A DNA stretch of 64,000 nucleotides from Tetracentron sinense (lineage: Eukaryota; Streptophyta; Magnoliopsida; Trochodendrales; Trochodendraceae), in assembly GCA_015143295.1 (NCBI GenBank), contig CM026559.1, positions 22,582,826 through 22,646,825 on the forward strand, written 5' to 3'. This document shows, in pieces, positions 22,011 through 32,319 of the stretch. The position numbers and the translations under genes are program-made. Under the pieces are notes generated by a model that did not search any database, was not told the DNA's origin, and saw only the letters and a program-made list of their open reading frames with translations. Position 1 is the stretch's first letter. Each line of letters begins with the position of its first letter.

Positions 22011-23627
22011 ATGGACCCTCGGGATGGCCAAGAGACTGACCCTGACACACCGACATCGCAACAACCACAAGCCTCGAATCTTGAAGCAAGAATAGTTGAG
22101 AATGCCCAGAACATAGAAGAATTGAAAAACATTGTGCATGATTTTATGCGGGCCATAACACATGCTCTCTCCTCCTCAAATCCTCGATCGACCAATGTGT
22201 CAGGCCCATCACTATCCAATCCGCCACATGTTACCAGTCTTATCCCTCCGCCACCTGTTATCAACATTCCACCACCTGTTCAGCCTCCACAACTGCATAC
22301 CCTCAATATCCCTCCACCACCCGTCCAACCACAACCCGACTTCACTTTCGGCATGCCACCTCCACCTGTTCAACCACAACCTATACCCCATATCACACCT
22401 CCCATCATTGACCAATTTGAGGAGGAGGAAGCCAGAGCTGGTGGTGAACCCCATACCGGGTCCGCTCACATATCTTCCAGTTCAGCACATATTACTGATG
22501 CTTACAAAGAAAGAATTGAGAAGTTGGAAGAGCTGATGAGGACATCTCAAGAAGCCCGCAAATCAAATGATTTCAGGGACATGTGCATGCACCCAGGGAT
22601 TCAATTGCCCCGAGATTTTAAAATACCTGATTTTGAGAAGTACAACGGGAAGGGATGTCCCGAGATGCATTTGAAAGTCTACCGTGGAGAGTTGTTCCAG
22701 TTGGAACATGATGACAAGTTGTTGGTCCAGCTATTTCAGAAAAGTTTAAAAGGTGCAGCCTTGCAGTGGTTTACTAAGGTCGACCCCAACAAAGTCAGGA
22801 CATGGGAAGGTCTGTGCGAGACATTCTTGGCCAAGTACTCCTATAATGTTAACCTAGTCCCACAAAGGGTAGACCTAGAAAAGATGTCACAGAGGGATAA
22901 TGAGTCTTTCATCAAATACTCTGTTCGGTGGAGAGAAATTGCCGGAAAAATGAGCACCCCTTTACCGGAAGAGGAACAAGTGACAACCTTCCTCCGTACC
23001 CTCAAACATCCACTCAAAACTCTCTTGGCTGCACAACTGATCTCCGAATTTAGCACCATGGTCAAATGTGGTGCCCGGATTGAGGCAACGATGGATGACG
23101 TAGGGGCATTTGACATGTTCCAAGGGTCAAAAGGTGCATCCTCTTATCGTGCTTCCCTACCTCCAAGAAAAGATAATAGAACAAGAGAAAATGATGGAGA
23201 AATGGTCGCGGCCATTCGAGTCCCCAACCTCCCTCAACAACCTCGGCAGCCATCGCAGCCGCGGCAGTCTCAACAAGCTCAACATAATCAAGGAAGACTC
23301 CTCTCTCATCAGATGACAATTGAACAAAAAAGAAATCGGACGTTCACCCCGATCCCGTACTCCTTGACAGCACTCCTCCCGTTCTTGTTGAATAAGAAAT
23401 TGATCACCCTGAAGGATCCCCAACCTCCACCGGCAGTTCTCCCAAAAGGATACAGGCCAGATCAGCATTGCGGATATCACCAGTCACCAGGACATCCTAC
23501 GGATCGATGTTATGATTTCAAACATGTTGTCCAGGACTTGTTGGAGACAGATGCAATTTTCTTTACACCGGGGAATGTTGACATCACACAGGTCCCTTTG
23601 CCCAACCATGCTACGCCGGGAAGTTAA
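22011..23627 (+). CDS. Gag protein of Ogre-like element D
   Basis: A 538-residue open frame. N-terminal part: a short helical segment (NAQNIEELKNIVHDFMRA), then a proline-rich stretch at about residues 65-145 with repeated IPPPxxP units. Middle, about residues 195-320: the retrotransposon gag core (DFEKYNGKGCPEMHLKVYRGEL, LKGAALQWFTKVDP, FLAKYSYN), typical of Tat/Ogre gag. C-terminal: GYRPDQHCGYHQSPGHPTDRCYDFK, the C-x2-H...H-x4-C zinc-knuckle-like segment seen in this lineage before protease. Gag packages element RNA. Start chosen at the first Met of the long frame. The frame is open throughout, unlike pol, which is absent downstream. This suggests gag may still be selected or is simply young. 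Confidence 0.85.
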   Translation: MDPRDGQETDPDTPTSQQPQASNLEARIVENAQNIEELKNIVHDFMRAITHALSSSNPRSTNVSGPSLSNPPHVTSLIPPPPVINIPPPVQPPQLHTLNIPPPPVQPQPDFTFGMPPPPVQPQPIPHITPPIIDQFEEEEARAGGEPHTGSAHISSSSAHITDAYKERIEKLEELMRTSQEARKSNDFRDMCMHPGIQLPRDFKIPDFEKYNGKGCPEMHLKVYRGELFQLEHDDKLLVQLFQKSLKGAALQWFTKVDPNKVRTWEGLCETFLAKYSYNVNLVPQRVDLEKMSQRDNESFIKYSVRWREIAGKMSTPLPEEEQVTTFLRTLKHPLKTLLAAQLISEFSTMVKCGARIEATMDDVGAFDMFQGSKGASSYRASLPPRKDNRTRENDGEMVAAIRVPNLPQQPRQPSQPRQSQQAQHNQGRLLSHQMTIEQKRNRTFTPIPYSLTALLPFLLNKKLITLKDPQPPPAVLPKGYRPDQHCGYHQSPGHPTDRCYDFKHVVQDLLETDAIFFTPGNVDITQVPLPNHATPGS

Positions 23628-25558
23628 GGCGCTTCAGCCAGTATCTACAGTCGAACTTTGAGCAGTTCTCTCTCTTGTTTTTTTTGTCTTGTAGTTGGCC
23701 ACAATGACCCATGTCACTCTCTTTATCATCAGTCCAGTCAGTCAGTGGCCAGTGTCCCTTATTACAGTTGCTGTGTATTTAGGTCAGTAGCCAATGGCCC
23801 TTGTTTCAATTTTCTTTTGTCGAGTCAAGTCTGTTCACCCGGTAATACCTTAATGAAATGACTCTTTTAAATCAAATTCTCTTTGTGCTTTGAGATGCTT
23901 AATTTGGGAACTGAACTAGTTTCTAATACCTGCAAGGAATAATTTGACAAAGGTGGATCACTCAAATTAACGGATACCCTCCTAAGATTGAACATACCTG
24001 AAAAAAAGCAATACAAGAATTGAAGACCTCTTTGAGCCATCAAATGTCCATCAACCAAGATAAAGGACGATGCAATGATCTTACATGCTCTTGACCAATC
24101 AAGGAAATGATAGGAGGCCATCTATTGATACCCCTTTTAGTACCTTACTTACCCATGCTATATATATCCGCTAGTTAGACCTTTGAGCCTAATAACCTTT
24201 TTTGCAAAACTCATATATGGGCACCCTATGAAAGTCAAAGAACAATGCAGAAGAAGAACAACTAGCGCAACATCAAGTGGCTTTTAGCTGAACTACGTCT
24301 TGACCTGATCCCTATTTGGAAACGTAGGCAGCCTGAAATCAGGTTCGGTCATAACACAACAAATGTTCACAATACAGGGCAACCATGTGCCAAAAACAAA
24401 AAAGAGAAAAGAAAAGAAAAAAAATTACTTGCTCAAAAAGCAAAACAAAGCTTCATCAAAGGACAAAATGCCGAAGCAGGTTCTATACCAACAATGAACA
24501 AGTATCATACGGTGCCCTACCCTTGCTGAAACAGTAAATTTGAGCCTTATCTCGTTTCTAGCCAAACCATGTTTCGTCCTAAACCTTAAGCCCTCCTTGA
24601 TCCCTGAAAGGACTTGAGCATTAACGGTCAAAAGCATTCGTTTTCACTTCCCGACAGGTAGTGATGAGAGAAGAATGGAGAATTATCAAAGGAAATCCGA
24701 GAACAGAAGAATGTGAAAAGCAAAGCTTGTATACCCAGTCCTGGTGAACCCACAAGGGCCCAGGGTCAAAAAAGGGATAAATCAAACTTCCAAATTCACG
24801 GGCATAACAAGGAATCACCAATCCTGCTATTGCGCAAAAATTACGTGAACCCAGTCGTGGTGAAAACCTGAAAAAGTCCAGGGGCAAAAAAGGGATAAAT
24901 ATCAACCCAGTCTTGGTGAAAACCCGCAAGGGCCCAAGGGCAAAAGAAGGAAAAATAAACCAATACAAGCTTCGCTATCCGATGATCAAGCATCACGATC
25001 AACTACAGTTTAGTCATCTTTACCTGCAAGCTAAGGAACCTAGCTAGGTCTCCCAGTACAAGCAATCTCAGGCACACTTTTCAAAGTACAAATAGTCAAT
25101 TTCATTGTATACAGTCCACTAGTCAACTGTCAGTCGACCACACCGCTTGTCAGTCAGTTCATCTGTCTTTTTAATAAGTCGTTTGTGTCATTTTTTTAGT
25201 CAACCCATCAGTCTTTTTAACAAGTTGCTCACATCAGTAATCAGTTAAGTTTTTAACCCCCAGTAGAGTCAGCTTAAAGTCAATTGTTTACTCTCACTGG
25301 TGCAAGGAAAACACTGGAATCAGGGTAAGACAAAGTCAGCAAATTATTTTGGATGACATAGATATTTGAAGCAGATCAGTATGTCCCGAGGGGCAAGTAC
25401 CAACAATCAGGTCAACCGAGTCGGGGGTCAATTCAGGTCCATCAGACTCTATATGTGCAAAGAGACAAAGATTCGTGTTAAGACTCAGGGTCACTGCTCT
25501 CATTCCTCATTATCTCTGGAACTCCCTCTAGTTCCTGACCACTATCTTATATCACTCT
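23628..25558 (+). other. 3' untranslated region of element D, first part
   Basis: Non-coding. From about 24110 it resembles the post-integrase sequence of element C (GTTAGACCTTTGAGCCTAA and GAACTACGTCTTGACCTGATC). Between gag and this point a whole pol region is missing. Segments near 24720-24960 repeat the phrase AACCCAGTC.TGGTGAA three times. Confidence 0.6.
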
Positions 25559-25682
25559 CCAGTGAGACAATCGGGCGGTTGTCTACTCTACCCTGCTTTT
25601 CTCTTTCAGTGAGACAATTGGACAGTTGTCTGCACTATCTTGCGTCCTACCTCAGTGAGACAATCGGGTGGTTGTGTACACT
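25559..25682 (+). repeat. Tandem repeat, about 47-bp unit, 3 copies
   Basis: Three units of CAGTGAGACAATYGGRYGGTTGT followed by a CTACTCTRCCCTGC-like tail. Units contain the inverted repeat (A)GACAA...TTGTC(T) around an 8-base loop. Confidence 0.75.
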
Positions 25683-25715
25683 ATTTTGCATCCATCATTC
25701 CCCAGTTTTGCTCAG

Positions 25716-25915
25716 CTAGCTCACTAATCAAGGAGTATACTGACAAGGTTGTGCGACCGGATGCTAGTTGCGGCCTCTAGTGATGTTAGTCTTGCACCTA
25801 TCACCTTTCGTCTTGTCTTTTAGCCCACTAATCGAGGAGTATACGGATACGGTAGTGTGACTGGATGTCATTTACGGCCTCTAGTGACACTAATCCTATG
25901 CTCATCATTGTTTTA
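25716..25915 (+). repeat. Direct duplication of about 95 bp in D 3' UTR
   Basis: Two diverged copies, each with CACTAATCRAGGAGTATAC near the start and GGCCTCTAGTGA towards the end. It is one of several independent tandem amplifications in this UTR. Confidence 0.6.
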
Positions 25916-25923
25916 CTTCATTT

Positions 25924-26530
25924 TCGATGGATGGTTGTGTGATCAACCTTCACCTCATCTTCGGTAAAATGGTTGTGTGATCAACATTCACCTCATCTTC
26001 GGTGGATGGTTGTGTGATCAACCTTCACATCATCTCCGGTGAAATGGTTGTGTGATCAAACTTCACCTCATCTTCGGTGAAATGGTTGCGTGATAAACTT
26101 TCACCTCATTTTCGGTGAAATAGTTGTGTGATCAACTTTCACCTCATCATCCGGTGGATGGTTGTGCGATCAACCTTCACCTCATTTCCGGTGAAATGGT
26201 TGTGTGATCAACCTTCACCTCATTTTCGGTGGATGGTTGTGTGATCAACCTTCACCTCATCATCCGGTGGATGGTTGTGCGATTAACCTTCACCTCATCC
26301 TCGGTGAAATGGTTGTGTGATCAACCTTCACCTAGTCTCCGGTGGAATGGTTGTGTGATCAACCTTCACATCGTCTTTGGTGGAATGGTTGTGTGATCAA
26401 CCTTCACCTCATCCCCGGAGAAATGGTTGTGTGATCAACCTTCACCTCATCCTTGGTGGAATGGTTGTGTGATCAACTTTCACTTCATCTCCGGTGAAAT
26501 GGTTGTGTGATCAACCATCACCCCATCTCC
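25924..26530 (+). repeat. Tandem array of about 16 hairpin-forming 38-bp units
   Basis: Units follow the pattern GGTGAAATGGTTGTGTGATC then AACCTTCACCTCATCTTC. Most contain an inverted repeat: GGTGAA-N2-GGTTG, loop TGTGAT, CAACC-TTCACC. Sixteen units are visible with few gaps. Repeat-rich 3' UTRs are known in Ogre/Tat elements and have given rise to satellites in some plants. Confidence 0.9.
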
Positions 26531-26732
26531 GTTAAAGCGGACACATGTTCACTCCTCTCACCTATCATGCATTCACTTTCATCTCCAGCACTCCACATTT
26601 TTGTCTTGGCAAACTTAACTTAGTTTCAAGTTAGTTCATTATCATTTCTTATATTTTTCCAAGTTTCGCAGGTTTTACTGTGCAAAAATAGTGGTGATTT
26701 CAGTCTTTGTCGTTCGCTTGCCCGCACCCTCC

Positions 26733-26744
26733 GACAAAGAGGGG
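26733..26744 (+). other. Polypurine tract of element D
   Basis: GACAAAGAGGGG four bases before the 3' LTR, the same as in element C. Confidence 0.8.
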
Positions 26745-26748
26745 CAGC

Positions 26749-29069
26749 TGTAAGCACCCTATTTTTGCACCCCTATCCCTCTTCCCACGTCTTCAAATGC
26801 TCCAAGGTTTACCCAAGGCCCAAGCCCATTTGACCAAACTTGTACCCAAACAACTCAATCAAGCCCAATTACTTAATTCCATTACCCAAGCCCAAGTAGC
26901 CAAGCCTAATTACCCAATTGTCTTAGCTAAAACTCAATTGCTTTAGTGAAAGCCTAATTACCATAGCCCAATCCCAATTGCCATAGTTAAAGTCCAATAA
27001 TCATAACCCATGACCCATCTACTAACAATCATGATCCATAAGGTCTAGTCCACATACCCACATCCATTCAACCCATATCCAAGACCCACTAACCCAAGTC
27101 CACTTTCCACTTTCCTACAAAAGACCTTTTATTTTTTCTTCAAACCCCAAATAGCCCCATTTTTATGTTTACACACCTCTTTGACCACCCAATCATCTCT
27201 CACCAAGTACACACTTTTTTGACTAACCTATCACCTCCCATACTCCCTTACACCTCTTACAACTTATTCTTATACCTCTTACAAAACAATTAATTCTCTT
27301 ACACTCCTTTTGACCATCCAATCACCTCTCATCAAGTACATACTTTTTTTATTACCCAATCACCAACCACATTAATTTTGACCAACCAATCACCTCCCTT
27401 CTTCTCACCCAACCCTCTATTTATCACCAAATTGCCACAACCTCTTGAAACCTCTATAAATACAAGACCCTCACAAGCCATTTCTTCCACCTCCAAAATC
27501 CCAAGTGGAAACCCTAGCTCTTCCTCCTCTTACCCCTTTTATTTCTTTTTACCCTTGAAGAAAGTTAGAAGAAGCCAAGGTTTAGAGTGTGTAGAGAATT
27601 CTAGGACTAAAAGCCTAGAGTTCTTCACTAACTCTCTTCCCTTGTGGACTCTAAAAACTCATCACCTCTTGGAGCATTGGAGAAGTAGTCTTAGAGGAGT
27701 AGGCACTCCTCCTTTTATTCTTTATCTTCTTGTTTACTTCATATCTTTTTTTTATTTGTAGTCTTCTTTTGGAATAATTTGGGAAGATCTTTCTTTTTTC
27801 AAGTTTAGTTGGGTTTCTCTACACCAATCTAATGGTGTAGAGGTACCCCACCTCAAAAGAAAGGAGATGTCTTATTTTTTCTCTCGTGTAAATATTTATT
27901 TCTTTCATATGTACCCACTAGTGTGGATATGGGTAGGCCCATAGAGAGTAGAAGCTAAAGCTATACCTCTCTTTTTATTTTGTTTCTTCATATTGATTCT
28001 AGTCCTTCTTCTAGAATCATTTGGGAAACTCATCATCACTCTAATCTTCATAGTTGAATCTCATTATATCATTCATAATGGTGTAAAGGGATTACATTAG
28101 AGAGGAGATGATGAGTTTTCATTTTCTTCACTTGTTACTTTTTCATTTCTTTCTTTTTTCTTCATGTTCTATTTTGAATGGATAAATGATGACTTAAGGA
28201 CCTAAGGACTTAAAGAGGACTTTATCCAAAATGTCTCATATCAAAGACAATGGTATTTGATTTTTTATCAACACCAATCCAACAAAATAAGTGTTGGCAA
28301 TAGACCATTTACTATTCACAATGCACACTCCTCTTTATGTCCTAAATATAATCTTTTAGCCTAACTTTTCCTTAGTCTTTCTCTTGGATTAAATTTGACA
28401 TTAGTTAAGTTTGCCAAAATCTCACCTATATGAAAATCCAAAAAAAAAGAACATGATAAAATCTCAAAATACCAAAAACATTATAAAATCTCAAAATACC
28501 AAAAAAATCTAAAAATACCAAAAGACCAAAAACATGCTTGCTAGATCTTGCTTAGCCTACTCAACCATGATTAACACCCTTCTAACTGCGGTTAGACCTA
28601 GACCTTGCACTTGACCAACCCGGTCAACTAAACCCTAGCCCCTAGGCTAGACCCTTGACCACCTTATGCACACACACACCACCCTTAGCCTTGGCACGGG
28701 CTCATGTGCCAGAACTACGCTCGGTCTGATCTCACCCCAATGTGAGTACGTAGGCAACCCAACCCGGGTTCGACCCTAGCCCATCTAGCTTTCTTTCTTT
28801 CTTGGATCAGCATTTGATTAAACATTTAGACATTTTAATTAATATTGAGATTAAATTTTGCTTAAATTTAGGGAGTAGGTAACCATTACAAAATGGGGGT
28901 CTTGGGGTGCCTAACACCTTCCCCATGACTTAATCGAACCGCTTACCCTAACTCTAATAAATCATTTGCCTTATCCAAATCAATCCGGGACCTATCCCTA
29001 AGAATGAATAGGTGGCGACTCTTAGTCAAACCACAAATGTGAAAGTGGGTAGAAAAATCCATGCTCACA
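26749..29069 (+). repeat. 3' LTR of element D
   Basis: TGTAAGCACCC to GCTCACA, 2321 bp, pairing with 18676-20998 with about 24 differences by eye. Confidence 0.95.
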
Positions 29070-29074
29070 GATAT
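29070..29074. repeat. Target-site duplication of element D (right)
   Basis: GATAT, the partner of 18671-18675. Confidence 0.95.
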
Positions 29075-29798
29075 TAGAAAGGGGCACGTCTTTTTTATGC
29101 TTCTTATATTTCCCTCCTTCGTTATTTTGTTCTTTGAAAAGATTCAGCTTGGATAGATCATCTAGAAAGCTATTGGCATCTTCAATATAGTTGTTTTTCT
29201 TTTCAAAAGCACTATTATCAATATCATCATGAAACTCGGTAGAAGCTAAGGATAACCATAGGATATCAGGAGTAAAATTCTTCTTTTTTTTGTTCGGAAT
29301 ACTTACCTGAGCATGCTGTAAGAGAAGTTCAAATTAGAGATTACAAGAACCTCAAAAGAAATCTTTGTTGAAGGAGATATCTGAGTAGTTCCTCTGTGAG
29401 TGATAGGGCTTTCCATTCTTTTCGACATTCTACTTTGGGGAGGAGACAAGTTCGTTTCTACCAAATTCTCTTGATCCATCACTTCCTTATGAGTTTGAAA
29501 TCTCATATAAACTGGATCTAGATTTCTTTTGGGCTAGAGTCGTTACAGTTATGGCTGATATCCTTTTGATTTTCCAAGCAGATGATGGGAATATGTACAA
29601 TTCCTCCATTATTATGATGTTGATCCATAAACTCCAAATCTTTCACATTCGATAATGGTTTTTTTGTTGAATCCCAAACACCATTACGATATGATTAACC
29701 AATACCCAAGTTTGATCCCGAATGAATGCTTCCATCTTCCTCCAGAATAGGTTTCAAATTGCAATGTGTAAGAAGATTATCCACAATACCTTCTGCAA

Positions 29799-30287
29799 CT
29801 ATTTTTCCTTCTTCCATAGCCTTGTTATTTGTAATATTTTCCAGATTTTTATTTTGATCCTTTTTAGATTGCCGCACCATTGGTTCTTCTTGAATACCTT
29901 AACTTCTCCCAAAAGATTTAGCAACCCAAATATGAGTAGGTTCCAGGTCCCTTCTTCCCAAATTGCCAGAAGCTTATTCGTAGGTTTTAAGGATATTCTC
30001 TTGCTTGTTTTTACATCCAGTTTCTCATTATTTTTCTTGTTGTTTGAGGAATGTTTCTTCCCTACTAATTTGCATTCACCCTCATTATGCCCAAGCTTAT
30101 TACATATGTCACATAATGAAACATCTTTTTCATAGATCACATGCTGCCATCGGCTAGAGCTTCCCATCCCTAACCAAAATCTTTGTATCTTTGTCTTGCT
30201 AACATCAACCTCTAAACAAATCCTCCCTAGGCTGGGTCTTGAGATGTTTCTAGTAGGTCCATCCACGAGCAATACTCTACCGATCAA
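29799..30287 (-). pseudogene. LINE ORF1 (gag-like, CCHC knuckle), 5' truncated
   Basis: A 162-codon minus-strand frame. It opens with GRVLLVDGPTRNISRPSLGRICLEVDVSKTK, matching the segment that follows DUF4283 in plant L1 ORF1. It then has CDICNKLGHNEGEC, a C-x2-C-x4-H-x4-C zinc knuckle, and a lysine- and asparagine-rich tail. Such proteins bind LINE RNA. The N-terminal RNA-binding half is absent, so it is a fragment. Confidence 0.8.
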
Positions 30288-30288
30288 A

Positions 30289-31233
30289 TGTTAGGCATTA
30301 TGCCCTGAAAAGTCATTCAGATTGTAAGATTCTTATTGATTAGATTAATAAAGATATGTTCTTTATCTATTATGAATTCATTATGGGTAATTGACCATGA
30401 TTATGAAATGATCTATACGATATGAGATATCAATCAAGGTCCCTAGGATATATTGTAGGAAAGTTATGTGATAGGTATTGGACTATCATAAGTAGATATA
30501 GCTTTGTAGTTCCTTTTACCTTATAGAGTCACACCTATAGGTGAAGCTAGGCACTTCACTTATATGGCTGGCACAATGCTAAGATGTTCTCAATGGTTGA
30601 GATATAGTTTTATCCCAAACTATTGTAGTAAAGACTACACATCAGCATATGGGTGCTTGAATGTACACTGATTGATTGCATGCAATGAGAGACCTCTTGC
30701 GTAAACATACTATCGGATAGTTGGTCTTTCATTCACATTAAACAGTTTTGATGATCCTTAGATCTAATGAGTTCATTTATAACTGAGTTATAATTTGACT
30801 GTTTTGATTGCACCTAAGTACTCTCTACCCGAGGGACTACGATACGGTGATAGTTGGATAATCAGAAAGTTGTTCGAGTTATGATGAATTTCAAACAAGA
30901 AATTCATGCTCATTAAATTGAGAGATTATCCAAGTTCTGGGTAAGACAGTCGATTAAGCTTAAATCTTGCGCAGGTGATTTTGAAATCATATAAGTTTGA
31001 AATATATTTTTAACAAAATATATTATACTTAATAAAAGTTTTTCTCAAAAAGTTTTACATGAGAAATGGTTTCTCATGACTTAATTAAATGTCTTGGAAA
31101 CCTAGATGATGTTCAATGGGTTATGATTAGATAGTATTTTAATCTCGAAGGCCCATTAGGGATAATGTTATTGGAAAGATAAATCAAATTAAAAAGTTCA
31201 TGTGGCGGGATCCTTAGTGGTTAATGTTCTTAT
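30289..31233 (+). repeat. LTR-like repeat F1
   Basis: Begins TGTTAGGCATTATGCCCTGAAAA and matches F3 (62288 on, plus) and, in reverse, F2 (39052-39771). Similarity to F3 ends near GGTTAATGTTC at about 31233. The TG start and dispersed copies suggest an LTR, perhaps Ty1/copia type, but no internal region is attached here, so the class is unproven. Confidence 0.65.
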
Positions 31234-31555
31234 ATTTTACCAATTTTATCCATTACAATTTTTTTTTCTTTTTGAAAGAAGTATTACACAATTGTTCAAC
31301 ATCATTTTCTTTTTCGCAACAAAATTTGTACCGTTTTATATGACTAATTGTGAATTCAGGTGTCAGCCTTCGGTTTCTTTCACCATTTATCTTCACTAGT
31401 CGTTGATATCGAACTCAATGAGAGTTGCAGAGAAGTTACGAGAGAGGAAAGAAAGAAGATGAAGTTTAAGATTGAGAGAAAATGGCGTCTCTTTCTCAAA
31501 CATGGAAGCACAGGTCCCAAACATTATTATTTAAATAATTTATTGAAAGAGTAAC
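31234..31555. other. Unassigned spacer before A2
   Basis: About 320 bases, T-rich at the left, with two short open frames that match nothing I recognise. The last five bases before the A2 LTR are GTAAC; the other end of A2 is lost, so a target duplication cannot be checked. Confidence 0.5.
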
Positions 31556-32089
31556 TGTAGAACCCCGGATCTTGATGGCCATGTACGATGAATGATATCA
31601 TATACTAAAGCATGTAAGAATGTATTTATGGTGTATGGGTGTTTGGAATGAAATAGGCAAGAGTATAGAATACTCTTGAGTATTGACAAGGGTTATGCCT
31701 TGGCATACCCTCGACTTAAATAGCCCTAGCGTTCACACCACTCGTCAGAATCAAGCGATTCTTGAATTTTTAGAAAGGTAATTAAACCCTCTTCGGGGTT
31801 CATGTTGATCACTTGGCTTGGTTTTGAGTTGGTGTTAGGTCAAAAGACTGATTTCTGAAGTCGGGTCGGTTTAAAATCTGGATTGACGAAACCCAATTTC
31901 GGATCAGTCAGGTTTAGGGGGAAAACGGTCCAAGAAAAAGGAAGAATTGGAAGTTGTGAAAAACATGAAAGTTGTTTTCCTTCAAAAGAAGAATCCAACG
32001 CAAGTTGAATCGTCAAAATCGGACAAGTGAGTCAAAAGTTATGGCCAAGATACGAAAACGTAAAAATGCTGAAGCTTTCTGCAAAAGTT

Positions 32090-32254
32090 GCGATCGCTCG
32101 TAGGGACCCTACGAACGATCGTAGCGGAGCTACGAACGATCGTAAAGCCCCAGAAATGCTGGAAACTCTCGGGTGAAACTACGATTGATCGTAGGAAGCT
32201 ACGATCGATCGTAGAAGGCTACGATCAATCGTAAATCGCTACGAACGATCGTAG
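32090..32254 (+). promoter_or_regulatory. Array of GATC-centred palindromes in A2 LTR
   Basis: Seven copies or near-copies of CTACGATCGATCGTAG, a 16-base palindrome, spaced by 4-40 bases, the last ending about 58 bases upstream of the TATA box. Family B carries an array of a related palindrome in the same place (48792-48975). The position suggests upstream promoter elements; this is an inference. Confidence 0.65.
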
Positions 32255-32311
32255 ATAAGCGATTTTACTTTCTTGGATGCGATTTTTTTAGGGGTTTTTC
32301 ACCCCTTACAC

Positions 32312-32319
32312 TATAAATA
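32312..32319 (+). promoter_or_regulatory. TATA box of A2 LTR
   Basis: TATAAATA about 756 bases into the LTR, followed by AGAAGAC. It defines the likely start of element RNA, giving a transcribed LTR part of about 1.85 kb. Confidence 0.65.

Larger units (their letters stand above)
18676..29069 (+). mobile_element. Complete non-autonomous Ogre-like LTR element D
   Basis: A 10.4-kb LTR element with two near-identical LTRs (2323 and 2321 bp), a primer site, a long gag ORF, a polypurine tract and a 5-bp duplication GATAT. The interior (20999-26748) holds gag and UTRs only: no RT, RNase H or integrase is present between gag and the 3' UTR, where sequence resumes that in element C follows integrase. 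It is structurally whole but would need pol from a partner. About 24 differences between the LTRs by eye (about 1%) suggest insertion within roughly the last million years. It sits in the LINE, whose halves resume on either side. Confidence 0.93.
29070..30288 (-). mobile_element. L1-type LINE, 5' part (ORF1 and spacer)
   Basis: Continuation of the LINE on the far side of D. The minus strand carries ORF1 remnants (29799-30287) followed toward D by ORF1 C-terminal or spacer sequence. The LINE's expected DUF4283-type N-terminal domain is missing: the match begins where repeat F1 ends at 30288/30289, so the LINE is cut there or was 5' truncated on insertion. Confidence 0.82.

Noticed and set aside
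22212-22469. Minus-strand ORF rich in Trp and Arg
   Set aside because: It is the antisense of the proline-rich part of the D gag.
25924-26530. CRISPR-like repeat array
   Set aside because: Units are directly contiguous with no unique spacers, and the array lies in the 3' UTR of a plant LTR element.
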